From contig CM062199.1 of NCBI GenBank assembly GCA_031216445.1, forward strand, positions 9,545,001 through 9,609,000: a DNA stretch of 64,000 nt. The letters are read 5' to 3'. Under the pieces are notes generated by a model. That model did not search any database and was not told the DNA's origin. It saw only the letters and a program-made list of their open reading frames with translations. The translations under genes and the position numbers were made by a program. The first letter of the stretch is position 1. Each line of letters opens with the position of its first letter. Shown one piece after another: positions 1 to 12,392 of this stretch. This DNA comes from Lateolabrax maculatus. Lineage: Eukaryota > Chordata > Actinopteri > Acropomatiformes > Lateolabracidae.

Positions 1-432
1 GGCTGTGAGGTATGTATGTTACACAACTGAGGGTCAAATCTCATTGAACCACAGTTACCTTCCTGGCACTGTTGTGTTTTTATCCCTCTGAGCCTTGTAA
101 GGGTATTGCATAAGTCTGATGTTTATATGACTGAGAACAACATGGAGAGGTGTGCATTCACCTCATGTGTTATTGCAATGTAGACTGGTAACTAGTTTAA
201 AACATAGGGAGATTAATAAAACATTTAGGAGTGACATGCGCCAAAGGCAATGACTTGAATGGAAGCCCACAGCAACGTCAGATAAAGCTCTACCTCAGCC
301 TGAAGTGACACAAGGGAGAACCCGGCGTTCAATTCATTTTTCATACTGCCTGCGATATTTCAGACTTGGATAAGCTTAAGTGATGGGAACACACCATGGG
401 AGTCTGAAGTGCAAAAGGTCATCAGTTCTGAG

Positions 433-433
<1 letters not shown>

Positions 434-464
<31 letters not shown>
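434..464. repeat. (TG)n microsatellite
   Basis: About 15 TG units in the intergenic region downstream of cobl. Confidence 0.95.
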
Positions 465-465
<1 letters not shown>

Positions 466-1846
466 TTGATCAGGACAACAGGGGGCTCACGCTGGGTCCC
501 CTCAGTGCGTAAACACACTCTCAAAGAGCAGACACTGCGCTGCCATTGCATCACGCACATACTTACATACAAACACACATCATGTCACTCATATTCAGGG
601 TGCCACCATGCAACAAAGCATTCTTCCTGTGAGACTGGCACGGAGACGTAAACTAAACACGCATTATGTTGATTTCACCTCATCAGACATTCAGCATCAC
701 ACAGGCTTTTGTCCAGATTGATTGATCAGATACATAGTAGACTACCAAACATCAAAAAACAAAGTCAATACAAACCCCTGCTGATAGTCGGTGTCACTGT
801 GTCCATCACTCATAAGTCAGCCAGTCACGACAAACAAAGCTGTGAAATACAAGCCGAGGCAGTCGGTGAATAGCTTTCACCAACGTGTCTCACAGGACCG
901 TGGACGGGTATGCTTTTAGTAAAAGCTGCCACAGTGGGAACTCAACACTTTTATTCATTATTTATTCCTCATCTTTGAGTGAAAGTACCCACCGATTCCT
1001 CTTCACACCCACATCTAAACAACGTATACAAAGTGACTGATCTGAATTATATGATAACAAGATCAAAATGGTTTAAGTAAACATGATGACTGGCAACATC
1101 TGCCCTGCCTTAGGCCTACATGTGAAACTGTTATGGCAACAAACTTACCAATGAGATTGGTAAAGGCGCAAAGCCAAACCTAACTGAGTTTATTTCTGTT
1201 GTATTATGTGGTGTGATCTTCTGGTAATTTTTGATTCAGAAGTTGATTTCCGTTGCCAGTATGGTTAAAATGGTTTGGAGTCCAAACACACGTACATACT
1301 CACAAAAATAATATCGCTCACACCCACCCATACACATCCTTCAGAGATTTGTAAAGCAGATTAGAATGGTTGTGAACTGAGCATGAATTTTGACCCACAA
1401 AAGATCCCGTGGTCCTCTGCTGGAATTTACAACTCTCTCTGGCCAACAGAGCCACTGTCTGACTTATTCCACTGGTGGAATTTCCTTAACATCAACCAGG
1501 TCTGTAAAATCCCTGTAAATGAGACCATGAAAGTGCAGCAATTCATGTTTTATCTGGGAACACCTTTGCACTCATGGGAGGATAATTATTTAAAGAGTTT
1601 CAACTTATTCTGCAGACTAATGATAATGCATCTGAGATTTCTCCATCAATCACACTGTGTTTTTCCATGTCATTTTGCAAATAAGGAAAGCATCAGGAAG
1701 GCGGAAAGACACAATGACTAGTGTTTCAGGAATCAGAAATGCAGGTTAGGTTGAAGTTCTGTGAAAGTCATTTCATGTGACCACATAGTGATGACTCAGA
1801 GCCATGAGCTGCTGCCCGGAATAGCAGCTCATCTGTGGTGTGGCAA

Positions 1847-1866
1847 AGAGAGAGAGAGAGAGAGAG
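1847..1866. repeat. (AG)n microsatellite
   Basis: About 10 AG units. Confidence 0.9.
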
Positions 1867-2074
1867 GTTACAATATATTTCATAAGGACAGCAGGATGAT
1901 CATAATCTACAGTGCTGGGAATGGCATAAGCACATCACAATGATGCTTTCAAGGGCAAGGCTCATACCACCATCGGCTGAGTCTAACATTTGTCCAACTT
2001 GCAAATTCTTATTGAATGAGGCTAAAATACAGGAATGTCAGCTGCAAGTCAGTTTTTACTTGATTACAAAATTA

Positions 2075-2080
2075 TTTATT
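2075..2080 (-). terminator. Candidate distal poly(A) signal of cobl
   Basis: AATAAA on the minus strand, within AATAAATAATTTTG. Cleavage would fall at about 2050-2060. Confidence 0.35.
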
Positions 2081-3747
2081 GAATCAAAAATTAGGTAGAC
2101 AAAAATAACTGTGCAACCTTCCCAAAAAACAATGTGCATTTAAAACTTAAAAAGCAATAGCTTATAAAATGTTCACACTATCAGTGACACTCTCTGTCAA
2201 AGATTTATATGAAATCTTTCATGGTGAGGTTCTTTCTTTAGTTTTCAAAATATACAATACTACAGTGTGCTGTAGACTATTGTACGTAAATGAAACCATC
2301 AAACAGAAATGCAACAATCCCCTCTAGTTAGGAAAAAACAAAATAGAAAACAGAAAAGCTCTTAAGGTGTTCACTCTCAGGTTAAAACAAACAACAGTAG
2401 AAAGTAGTTTTTGAGTGTTGCAAAGCATAAATTAAAATAAATCTCTATAAAACTAGGAATTTAACTCCCTTTACTCAGATGTATCTCACAATCCACAGCA
2501 GCAAACATTTACACCTGAATATGGATGCTCTAGGTATCCCTTCATTCAGCGTGGACATCCTACATCCTCCATAACTATACCATTTAATGGCAGTGGTCCA
2601 CTCTTACTCTATCAACCATAGCTACGCCATACTGTGAACTTCGCCTACAGACAAGCTGAATGGATGGCAATTGATACTGCCAAAATCAAGGCCATTGATA
2701 ACCTAAACTACTGCTGTCCTAGGTCTTTGCTTAACATAGCCACTACATACTGGTAGTGACTTCTTGAGTGATAAACTAATCTCTTTACTCATGGTGACAT
2801 GCACCTTTGATATACTGTAATAACAGTGCTTCCAACATGTTGAAATGTCACGGAAAGGAGAGGTTCAGTTTCTCTAACACTCTAACATATCAAACATTAA
2901 AGTTTCTGCAGGGCACTGACCATGTATGACAATGTCTTTAGATTTTAAACAGCAGCATAAATGAAGGTTAGAAGCTGAAACAGGAGCACGTTGAGCTAAC
3001 AGGCACTAGTCAGTCATCACCATCCTACTCCTCCTCAGAGCCAAGAACTGTAGAAGTTGGCATTATGGACCAGAACTGGATAAAATAATACAAATAGAAA
3101 TGGATAAAAAAATCAAACATTGTCAATGGATCCATCCATTGTTTTGTAAGTGTACTTAAGTTTTCAATTATCTTAATTTGTTGAGCAAATATTAAGTAGT
3201 TATTGCTTATTGCACCCCATATAGAATTTTTACAGCAAACATCATATACATAACACTGACGGAGAAACAGTATAAGGCATCCATAACTTAAAAAAAAAAT
3301 ATATCAGAAAAAAAAAAAAAAAGATCTTAAAGTAGCATAAATTTAAATTTGCTTTCATTGGCACACATGTTGTATAACATTCAAGTTAAAACTACTGAAT
3401 TCAAGTACAGATGGCAAGATATGTTTAGGAACAGCGATATGTTATAAAGATGGACATAAACTTTTTCCAGCAAGCCATTGTTAGAAGCGAACAGAGATCT
3501 GATATGAAGGGATTCAACTGCAAACCTTTCACCTATGGCATCTTTATCAGACAGATGCTACGGGTGTTTGGCTACTAAAACAGCAACATTCCCCTTGCAA
3601 AAAAAAATGTTAAAATCATTCCCATTTTGTACAAAATTCTTGAGCATTAGTGTATTACTATAAGCATAAGGGCCCAGACTTGTAGTCAGAGCTGTGAAGC
3701 CCTTTTTGAATAATCTAGTTTACCTAGATAGCATGTAGAAGTAATTC

Positions 3748-3753
3748 TTTATT
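3748..3753 (-). terminator. Candidate proximal poly(A) signal of cobl
   Basis: AATAAA on the minus strand, inside GAAATAAAAAATAAAG, about 165 nt after the stop codon. Confidence 0.3.
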
Positions 3754-3913
3754 TTTTATTTCATTCTTCGTAATTTGTGTCACGGATCAGATAAAGTTCC
3801 CCAAAACTATCTGCTACAAAAGCACAATGGCAAAAAAAACAAACAAACAAAAAAAAAACTGAAAGTCAATTTGATAAGTTATTCTTCATTGCTGTGAAGT
3901 GAGCTTGTTGCTC

Positions 3914-3997
3914 TTATTGCTGAGGGAGTGTAGAGGAGGTTCCTTGGATTGTTCCCAGTCTGCCATTCACTTTGACTGTCTTTGTGGGCACAGCGAC
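3914..3997 (-). CDS. cobl: cobl terminal coding exon 19, residues 1556-1582
   Basis: The acceptor CTCTTTTAACTAG precedes VAVPTKTVKVNGRLGTIQG then TSSTLPQQ and TAA (3916-3914). Phase 0 matches exon 18, giving RLKK-VAVPTK, comparable with the RLRK-VPLLV end of human COBL. Competing acceptors nearer exon 18 (about 4610-4640, and TTTCTTTCCAG at about 4055) give unconvincing peptides. The choice rests on the K-V continuation and the clean total frame. Confidence 0.72.
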   Translation of the reverse strand, partial: VAVPTKTVKVNGRLGTIQGTSSTLPQQ

Positions 3998-6900
3998 CTA
4001 GTTAAAAGAGACACAACATGTTATTTTGGTAGTTCTCCACTTTGGCGTCATGCTGGAAAGAAAATATCAGGTTCTGTGGTTTTGTCTCACTGGATACAGA
4101 AAGAAAAAAATACTTAAACTGAAAAGATTTTATTAGTTAATGTTGTACCTCATCAGATTTGAAAAGAGAGGTGGTCCAAAAATCTCTCATTGTCCTCGTG
4201 TTAAAAGTATTAATTCTTTGCTGTTTTTCCCGTCTGATTTAAATGACATGAAAATAATAACAAAAAAACCTTTCTGGCAACTCTAATTTTACGCAGCTGC
4301 TGACCTGAAAATGTTCTGCAGCAGTACATCATAGTTGTCAGAAGAATCTGTGAATGTGTTACAATTTGCAATTCATTTCCAGTTTCCCAGCTGCTGCACC
4401 GCATGAGAGCTTTGTTCTGCCAAAGATGTCTTCCAGCAGGGCGAGACATGAGAAACCGGACCAAAGATATGAGAAGATTGAGGACACTGGTTCAAATCAT
4501 ATGTTTTTCTGATGCTGCCTCTGGCTCTCTTGCCTCTATCTGTTCCATCTCTGCCTACTTTAATGTCTCTTTTTTCCACTCCCCTTGTCTTTGATAAGAG
4601 TCTCTCTGGGTGCCATCTTGTGCACCAAGACTCATGAAAAAAAACAAACATCATCACTTGTTGTGCAAATGCTAAATCATTTTTTTTAAACCATGCTATC
4701 TTTGTTTTATTTTTCATTTCTTCATCAGTTTATGTATATTTCAGACGGATAGAGATTTGGAAGCCAGTAGTTTGATCCAACGGGACGTGTGTGATATTTA
4801 AGTGTTACTCCCCACATCACTGTGTTTTCATGAAGCAACTGTAGAACTGAAAATCCAACAGTACTAACGCAGAGTAGATAAAGGGTGTACAGAAATCTGC
4901 AACAACTTTCACTATGTGGTGTAAAAAATGCTGTATTTTTCTGTATTTGTACCTTTTTTAGCCTCTCAGCAGCAGATCCAGAGCGAATGGCCTCTAGCAT
5001 AGCCTCCCTGGCCAAGGCAGGATTCACGGGGGCATTAGTACTTGGATGTGCCACAGTGCTAGGCTTACCCTGGGGCAAGACAGGGGGAGGGGGTGGAGGT
5101 GCATTCATGGGTGCAGGTGGTGGTGGTGGGGTAAATACAGGAGGAGAAGGGTAAGTCAGAGAGGGAGAGGAGGGAGGGACTGCACTTCTTTCCTCCTCAG
5201 AGGCCTCCCTGAACTTCTCAAGCTCATCAGCAGCCTCGGATTTAGTCTGTAGGACACAAAAGAGAGAGACAATGGTAACTCTAGACACGTAAACATTGGT
5301 GGGAGGCCAGCTGCTCTCACATATGTGGCCTAACACACAAGGGCATCCAACATCAGCCTCTGACACACATAAACGCAGAGATTTTCTTTACTCTAAATAA
5401 ATGTTTTTCACATTTATATGATTTTTGATCTTATTTATGTGTGTAACATCACTGTACGTAGTTATTTAGTTTTATTTATTTATCCACTTTTTTTTTTTTT
5501 TTTTTGAGCAGCACAACTTTTTTGAGTCCGATTTATTCATGCAGCATTCCAGAGATTCCAGTTCTGGTGAGGAACCTCCAGAATAGAACCGCAGATGTTT
5601 CAGCTACAGCAGCACGTTTTTCTGCCCCTTTCATTCCACATGGGTCCTTACATGACAGCAAACCACAGCTCACAGTCCACATTGAGGGATGGAAATAGAC
5701 ACCCATGCTTGCATAACTTGGTTCATGCAGGGTTCTGTGAGCTGCTAACTAGTTAACAATTAAGACAAAGAGTTTTTCACTTGCTTTTTAAACATATTTA
5801 TATATAAGATATATATTTTATATATATATATTAAAAGATTAAGAGTGCCACTGTTAAATTGTACTAAATGCTACAGTCAGCATTGGCAACATGCTCAATG
5901 ACAATGCCGACATTCGGTAGGTGTAATGGTTATGTTCACCATCTTAGTTTAGAGTGTTAACAAACTAACATTTGCTAATTAACAAAGTGAAGTTATAAAC
6001 CAAAGTATTGGAAAAAAAATGTTTTCGACCTAGAGGAAAAATGAGGGGATCACTTAAGTCATTAGGACTCATCCTCTGGGGACTTCTATCTGAACCAAAT
6101 ATCATTGCAATCCATCCAATAGTCGTCAAAACATTTCTCGTTAAACCAAAAATGTGAACCTCATTATGGCACTTGAGGTCTTGACTTTGCTTTCATAGCC
6201 TAGTGATGTGATTGTCAGAAAAGATAAGCCTGTCTCTTGCTCAAAGCACATAATGCGTCTTTAACTATGTAAATAAATAGCAGGCCAGTGCAGTTCGCTT
6301 CATCTTCACCCGTGTTAATAAAGTTTAACAGTGTGCATTCATAAATTACAAAAATAATGAACGAAAATATCTGCAGTCAATAAATGGCACATGCTTACAT
6401 GATGTGCACATATATGCAGTACGACATAGTCACGTCTGCACTTCCTATTTTCTTTTTTCGCCTTTTTTCATTTGCCCTCATGTTCAGTTTCACACAATTT
6501 ATATTTTTGAGATATATGACTCGATAGTCACAGCACCCCCTCCCAGAAAATAGTTAAGTTCCTGGATAAGGAATCATCTTCTGGGTACCATGAATGTCTC
6601 TACAATACTAACTAACTTGGCTGAGTATTGTCGATGTGTAAAAAGTATTGAATTAATATTTATCTGATAAATGTTGATAGGAGTCATTCAAGCAACGTGA
6701 AAGTGGATTGCATACTCATTTATATAAACAATTAATCATACTGTGACTTTTTAGTGCCAGGTTTTATGTCCCTACCACCCCCCATGATATTGACAGACAT
6801 ATAATGATGTTGCATAAATAACTAAGAGGGTTTTTTACCTTTCTCAGCCTTCCGGAGATGCTCTGTGCTCTAATGGCAGCCAGAAGAGCAGACCTCTCAT

Positions 6901-9900
6901 TCTCCTCCTCAACATAAGATGCTTCCTTCGTGCTGCTGGGAGTGGTTATCTAATAAATAAAAAAAAAAAATGGAAAAATTAAAATGCTTTTGTTGTCTTC
7001 TAGCCAACATCATCATTAAAATTAAGAATAAAGTGTATTTCAATTACTGGCAGTGGGGTAAAGGCTACCCCATTGCTTCCAACTTGCAGTTTTATCGCTC
7101 TCTCCTTCTTATCCATATCCATGTACTGTACTATGTTCATCTTGATCTCACCTTCTTGAGCTTGCCCCTGCAACCGCCTGTCTGGATTGCTTCCATCAAG
7201 CTGCTGTGTATAGACGTCTCTTTCTCAACAGATCTACAGATCACTGGTCTGAACTTTTTAACCGGCCCAAACACTGTCACCGGCGGAAGCCCAGGGGTCA
7301 CACCACTGTCTGATGCAGTGACAGGAGGTTGTGGTTTCACATCAGGTGTTAGATGGGTGGCTGCCTTGGTCATGTCCCTCGTGTTCTGAACATAAGACAT
7401 GGGCTATTATGTACACTGTAATTTACAGTAACAATTTTGCTGTAAAGATTCTTTATAATATTTATTTTTCCAAGAGACAAATAACATGAAATATTTATAA
7501 TATAGGTTTAACTTACATTTGTCTTGCCTTGGAAAATGGCCTTGGAGGCTGTGGCTGGTTTGGCAGATGAGTGTACAGGGCCGCTTTGTGCAGGGCTGGG
7601 GCTTCTGGGTCGAATATGTTGAATATCAACTCTCTCATTATTGGCGGTCATCTTTATTTGGGTGGGGCCACTAGACCGAACATGCTCATTCTTGGTTGTT
7701 TCTGTTTCCAGCGTATTAGAGCTTCGTTTGGTGGATCCAACACAACTTTGAAATCCTTCCCTGTCCGGTCTCACTTCTCCAAAATCTCTCTGGCTGTCAG
7801 ACACATACTCTGGGTAGCTCATAGACCTCTTAGGACCAGGAGGGTTGGATTTAGGAGCAGATTCATTCTCCTTATTATCTGTTAAAGATGACTGGGAAGA
7901 TTGGTGTGGATTTACTTGTATGGACCGACCTGATCTCTGGAAACCGATAGTCTGTGTTTTCAAAGAAGCAGAAGAGGCAGGTATGTTGGGGATAGAGTTG
8001 GGTTTAGCTGCCGTCCTTGGGGTGTATTTAGCGATGGCAGACGCCACGTATTGGCTTGAGGTTCGTCTGGATGGTTTGAGGAAGGACAGGTCTTTTTTCA
8101 GGTTTGGAAGGATAGGGGGAGGCAGGGCAGGTTTATTACTTGGCTGCTGAATGTTTTTGGACACTGAAATATTGCTGTCCACCTCTAACAGCTCCTCTTT
8201 TGCCACTTTGACATCTTTAACTGGTTCTTTAGCTTCTTCTTTAACCAACTCTTTAGGCTGGATTCTCTCTGCAGGTTTATTAAGTGAAGTTTGTGTTGTT
8301 TTCAGGTCCTCAGTGTTACTGGTCTTTAATGTAGCTTCTGAGATTGCAGTGGGAGGGCTTTTCAGGCCATCTGTGCACTCCTTAGCCTTATCAATGACAC
8401 CTTTTTTGTGGGGCACAGCACTTTCTTGTCTCTCATTGGAGCTCCAAAAAGCTTTGGCTTTCCCAAGAAGTGGAATTTCCATCTCTGATGAACCATCAAC
8501 TTTGTTCCCGGCGACTGTTCCCTGTTTCACCATGTTTCCCTGATCGTCAATCTTAATGGCACCGACAGTTAATGTGACAGCTGGCACTCCCGTAGCAGCA
8601 TGCATGACATGTTTGGGAGGGACCACAGTGAAAGTTTTCAAACCGAAGCGTGACGTGACATTACGAGTGATTTTACCATGTGAAGAATTAGAGTCATTTT
8701 GGTAAACTTTGTGCATCTCTTCATCTCTTTCTGTAGACACTGATCTCTGACTGGTTTGTGGAGATTGAGCATTACTTTTCACAGGATCAGGTTTGCTCTC
8801 AGTGCTCTTGCTGTGTTTCTGCATGTCATCATTAGATTTCACTGCTGATGTTGTTCTTTTTATAGCTTCTTTCACACTGTTGGTATCACGGATGCTCATC
8901 TCTTTAATTTTTGTCTCCAGTATCTTTTCTTTCTTTTTATCGCCTACAGACTTGTTCTCCATTGACTTCCTATGCTGCTCAGGTTGAGATGGCTGCTTAG
9001 TATTTGCACTGCTGCTTTTATTACTATCAGCAGCTGTACAAGCATTGTTGTTTTTGTTCTGTGTCTTCACACTGGACTGGTAACAAAAGCCTGGACCTGT
9101 AAGATTGGGTAAAGAAAAAATAAATTTAAAATATACACAAAATACATCAGTTTTTTAACCGTTTTGTATTGATACCAATAAGCCTGAACAAATGGACACA
9201 AAATGTCAACAAAAACATCAAAAGCACTAGTCTCAGCTTCGGCACATTGTTCTTCGTACCTTTGCTGCCAGCTGACTCAGTCCTGGTTAGTGACTTTGCA
9301 TCATTTTCTACAATGTTACGTTCATAGTCCTCCAGTACTTCATCTATGGCTGTGACTGGCACATCCATGTCCACTACAGACACTGGCACGTCATTACTGT
9401 CTGTGGACATGGTATAAGGAGTCTCCTTCATTGAGACTATAGCTATGTGGTCTGGAAGAGAGAAATAGATCAAGGGGTTAACTCATAATACTTTGGTACT
9501 TTAAGCACATTATGATTTAGAATTTTAAGAATATTACCATGGGTATTACTCATTAAAATTCACTGAGTTTGGAGCTGTTACTTGTGGTCAATGTGGAGTA
9601 CCGTAAAATGAAAAGTTTCAAACCTATTTTACATCAAACTGCAGATTTATAGGATTATTTACAGGTATATAACAAATGCACACAGACTTAAAAGACACAT
9701 CCATGTAGTGTTGACAGTATATATAAATTCCTGTGTTGGAGGCATGTACGCCTGGACTGTCAGGATGCCTCAATGAAAAAATATAAATCCAGTTTAAGAG
9801 TAGGATAAACTGTGGCCTATCGCATGCCCTCTTACCTGCAAGCTCTGCATCAAAATCTGCCAGAGTCTGATGGACCTGGGCGGTGAGCTCTGGGTCATCT

Positions 9901-12341
9901 TCATAGCTGTCCTTTAATCTGCCTGACTTTGCTTGTGGACTGATATCATTGTACCTGAGGACGGTCCATAAAAATATGAATCAAAAAGACATACACATGT
10001 AAAAACACACATGCAGAGTCCCATAACATTTGGAATGTAAAAAAGAGATTGCTGCACAGGGGCAGTAATAATACAGCACTCCCCATGACTCCATAATTTT
10101 TATTAACAGTCCCCCAGTCAACACCAAACAGCTGTTATGAACTGCTTATTTGTTGTTACATCCAGCACCCTTCCCGTTACTAATTAGCCACAGAAACCAA
10201 GAGGCTAAATGTAGTTCAGTAGTAAGAGAAATAAAACAAATGTGTTAGTGTTAAATATTCTGTGCTTGTTCGAAGTTGAATTTTATTTTTATTGGAGCCT
10301 GCTGGCTTTGAAACATTTAGCTGTAAAGATTTTATTACCACAGTTTAAACTTCCTTCACACTCTTCATCGGTTCAACAGAGCATTCTCATGAGTTACTGG
10401 AGTATTAGCCATAACAAATTGCAACAAGATGGCCAAACCAAATAGAATTTGTCTTCTAAGAGACTTGGACTGGTCCTCCTTTCCTCAACGATTCTGAGAA
10501 AACAGGGTTTTAGTACTTGCCTGGAATACCGAGAAGCCAGCTGCATCAGGCCAGGCCCTGGATTCGTAAAGTTTCTAAGAGCCTGGATCCTGGATTGAGT
10601 AAGAGCATCGATCCAGGATCCCTGGTCTGGGCACACTACCTTACACATTTCACAAAAACTTAAAAGGCGAAAAGTGACCTTGGGCAGCCCTCATTTTCCA
10701 CGAAGGCCTTTGAAAGCGGGCCTAGACCCATAACTATGAAAGTCCAGCACTAATGGTTGAGGGTGCCGGCTACAACTCAAATATAACACATGCCAGGAAC
10801 TGCTCTTGGTTATTACTGTTGGCACAGTTAAAAACTGTGGAGAGACTTCTATAGTTGTCTGAAACAGGGATGCTTCACTTTTAAGGTGAAAACACAGGTG
10901 TGGATCTAAACTTGATCGCCAAATGCAAGAATCTAACTAATAATTTTCATGCAGGTGTCACTGATCAGCAGTATTATCCTGAGGCCAATGCAAATGTCTT
11001 AATGTGTCTCACCATCCTGAATTACACTTTCATCATCTTGATGGCTAAATATCACAAATTAGGTAAATATAAATATACATACAGAAGTACAACTTCATTC
11101 TACTTTCCTCCCTTACTCTTGTTACCCCCTACTCCCATACTGCCTCTCTCTGTGATTTCCATGACTTCCTCTCTACCTGTGTCTTGATCCCCAGGTGGCA
11201 CATCCCTCATCGCTGTCACTGGAATTGTCCCGCACTGGTCCCAACAATCTCTCCCCTCGGCCTCTGCTACTTTCATCCAGAGACAAACTCTCATCTGGGG
11301 ATGTAGGTTGGGTATCAGATGGAGAATTGACCATGCCTGAGTCCTCGCCCTCTGCCATGCCCTCAGAGGCGGCATAACCCTGGTCGGGCAGGCTGCTGCC
11401 ACCACTGCTGCTGCCCAAGGACATGGTCTCCTCCTCGGGTGTTTCAGTTTGTGGTTTCTGGCCACTGGCTGTGGAGCTTTGCATGGAGTGGAGCCAAGCT
11501 GGGAGAGGATAGAGGAAGATCTTAGCATCAGTATTGGCTGTTAATTAAGACTGTTAGCAACTGTTATCAGCAATTTCAACATCCAAATCAAAGGATTTCC
11601 AATGGCCTGTGGTTGTGTATTGTGAAACTTAAGGACTGAGAATGGCTTTTCATCTTCTTATTTTTTTTACTCATGCCATGGATTAACTTCAAACAATGTT
11701 TAGGCTTATTTTTCTCAAATCCAAAAGCCTTAAAAGACTTTTGATACCTGGGAAAACACTGAGAAAAACAACACAACAAATCATGAGGACCTTTGTTTGA
11801 AAGAAGCGCAGGACGCAGAGCGAGCATGAAGAGCAAGAGATGGATGAGGAGGAAAAAAACAGAGGAAGTATTTATGTTAGTTTCAACATTCATTCTGACA
11901 CCAAACACACACAAACCAGAAAACACAAGCCAAATATAAAAACACAAGCCTGGAGCACAACCACTTGTGGCTTGATAAAACAGCTTTAATGATGTATGGG
12001 TGGACTTACTGTAAACAAACCCTTTTAATTAGATTTTTAGTACTGTTTTAGGTTCCAGTGAAAGATAGTATTGCTTCATACCCTCTCATCTCTTTAGTAC
12101 AGTCATGCTCTGGTCAGTCCTGTGGGTTTTGGAGAACTTATTTAGTCTGTCACTGATCTCATTGAACTCTAGGCCAAGAGAATAAAAATCAATGTATCAT
12201 TTGTTAAGTTTTCAGCAGCCCAGCCTGCATGCACAGCAGAGAGAACTCAACAGGGATTCTTTAAAATTTGTTTAACAGGCGTCTGCAAGTGTGTGCATGC
12301 AGTCGGGCATGCATTGTGCACCAATGTGTATTCTTATGTGT

Positions 12342-12392
<51 letters not shown>

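Larger units (their letters stand above)
1..2049. other. Intergenic region downstream of cobl, no gene seen
   Basis: It holds two microsatellites and no supportable coding frame. The longest frame (1383-1721, plus strand) resembles no known family and has no codon or splice support. Confidence 0.6.
2050..3913 (-). other. cobl: Probable cobl 3'UTR
   Basis: This AT-rich stretch follows the stop codon and has no open frame. AATAAA signals on the minus strand appear at 3748-3753 (short UTR, about 180 nt) and at 2075-2080 (long UTR, about 1.86 kb). Which one is used cannot be read from the sequence. Confidence 0.45.

Noticed and set aside
1383..1721. 112-codon open frame on the plus strand
   Set aside because: No recognisable motif, no low-complexity or codon signal, and no splice partners. 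Length is within chance for 64 kb of AT-rich DNA.
4373..4640. Minus-strand frame as a terminal cobl exon (SWCTRWHPERLLSK...)
   Set aside because: The acceptor TTTTTTTTCATGAG is possible, but the peptide is Arg/Cys/Trp-mixed and unlike a Cobl tail. The exon at 3914-3997 gives a better continuation.
4725..4952. Read-through extension of exon 18
   Set aside because: A tail rich in Cys, Tyr and Leu follows a perfect splice donor; it looks like intron.
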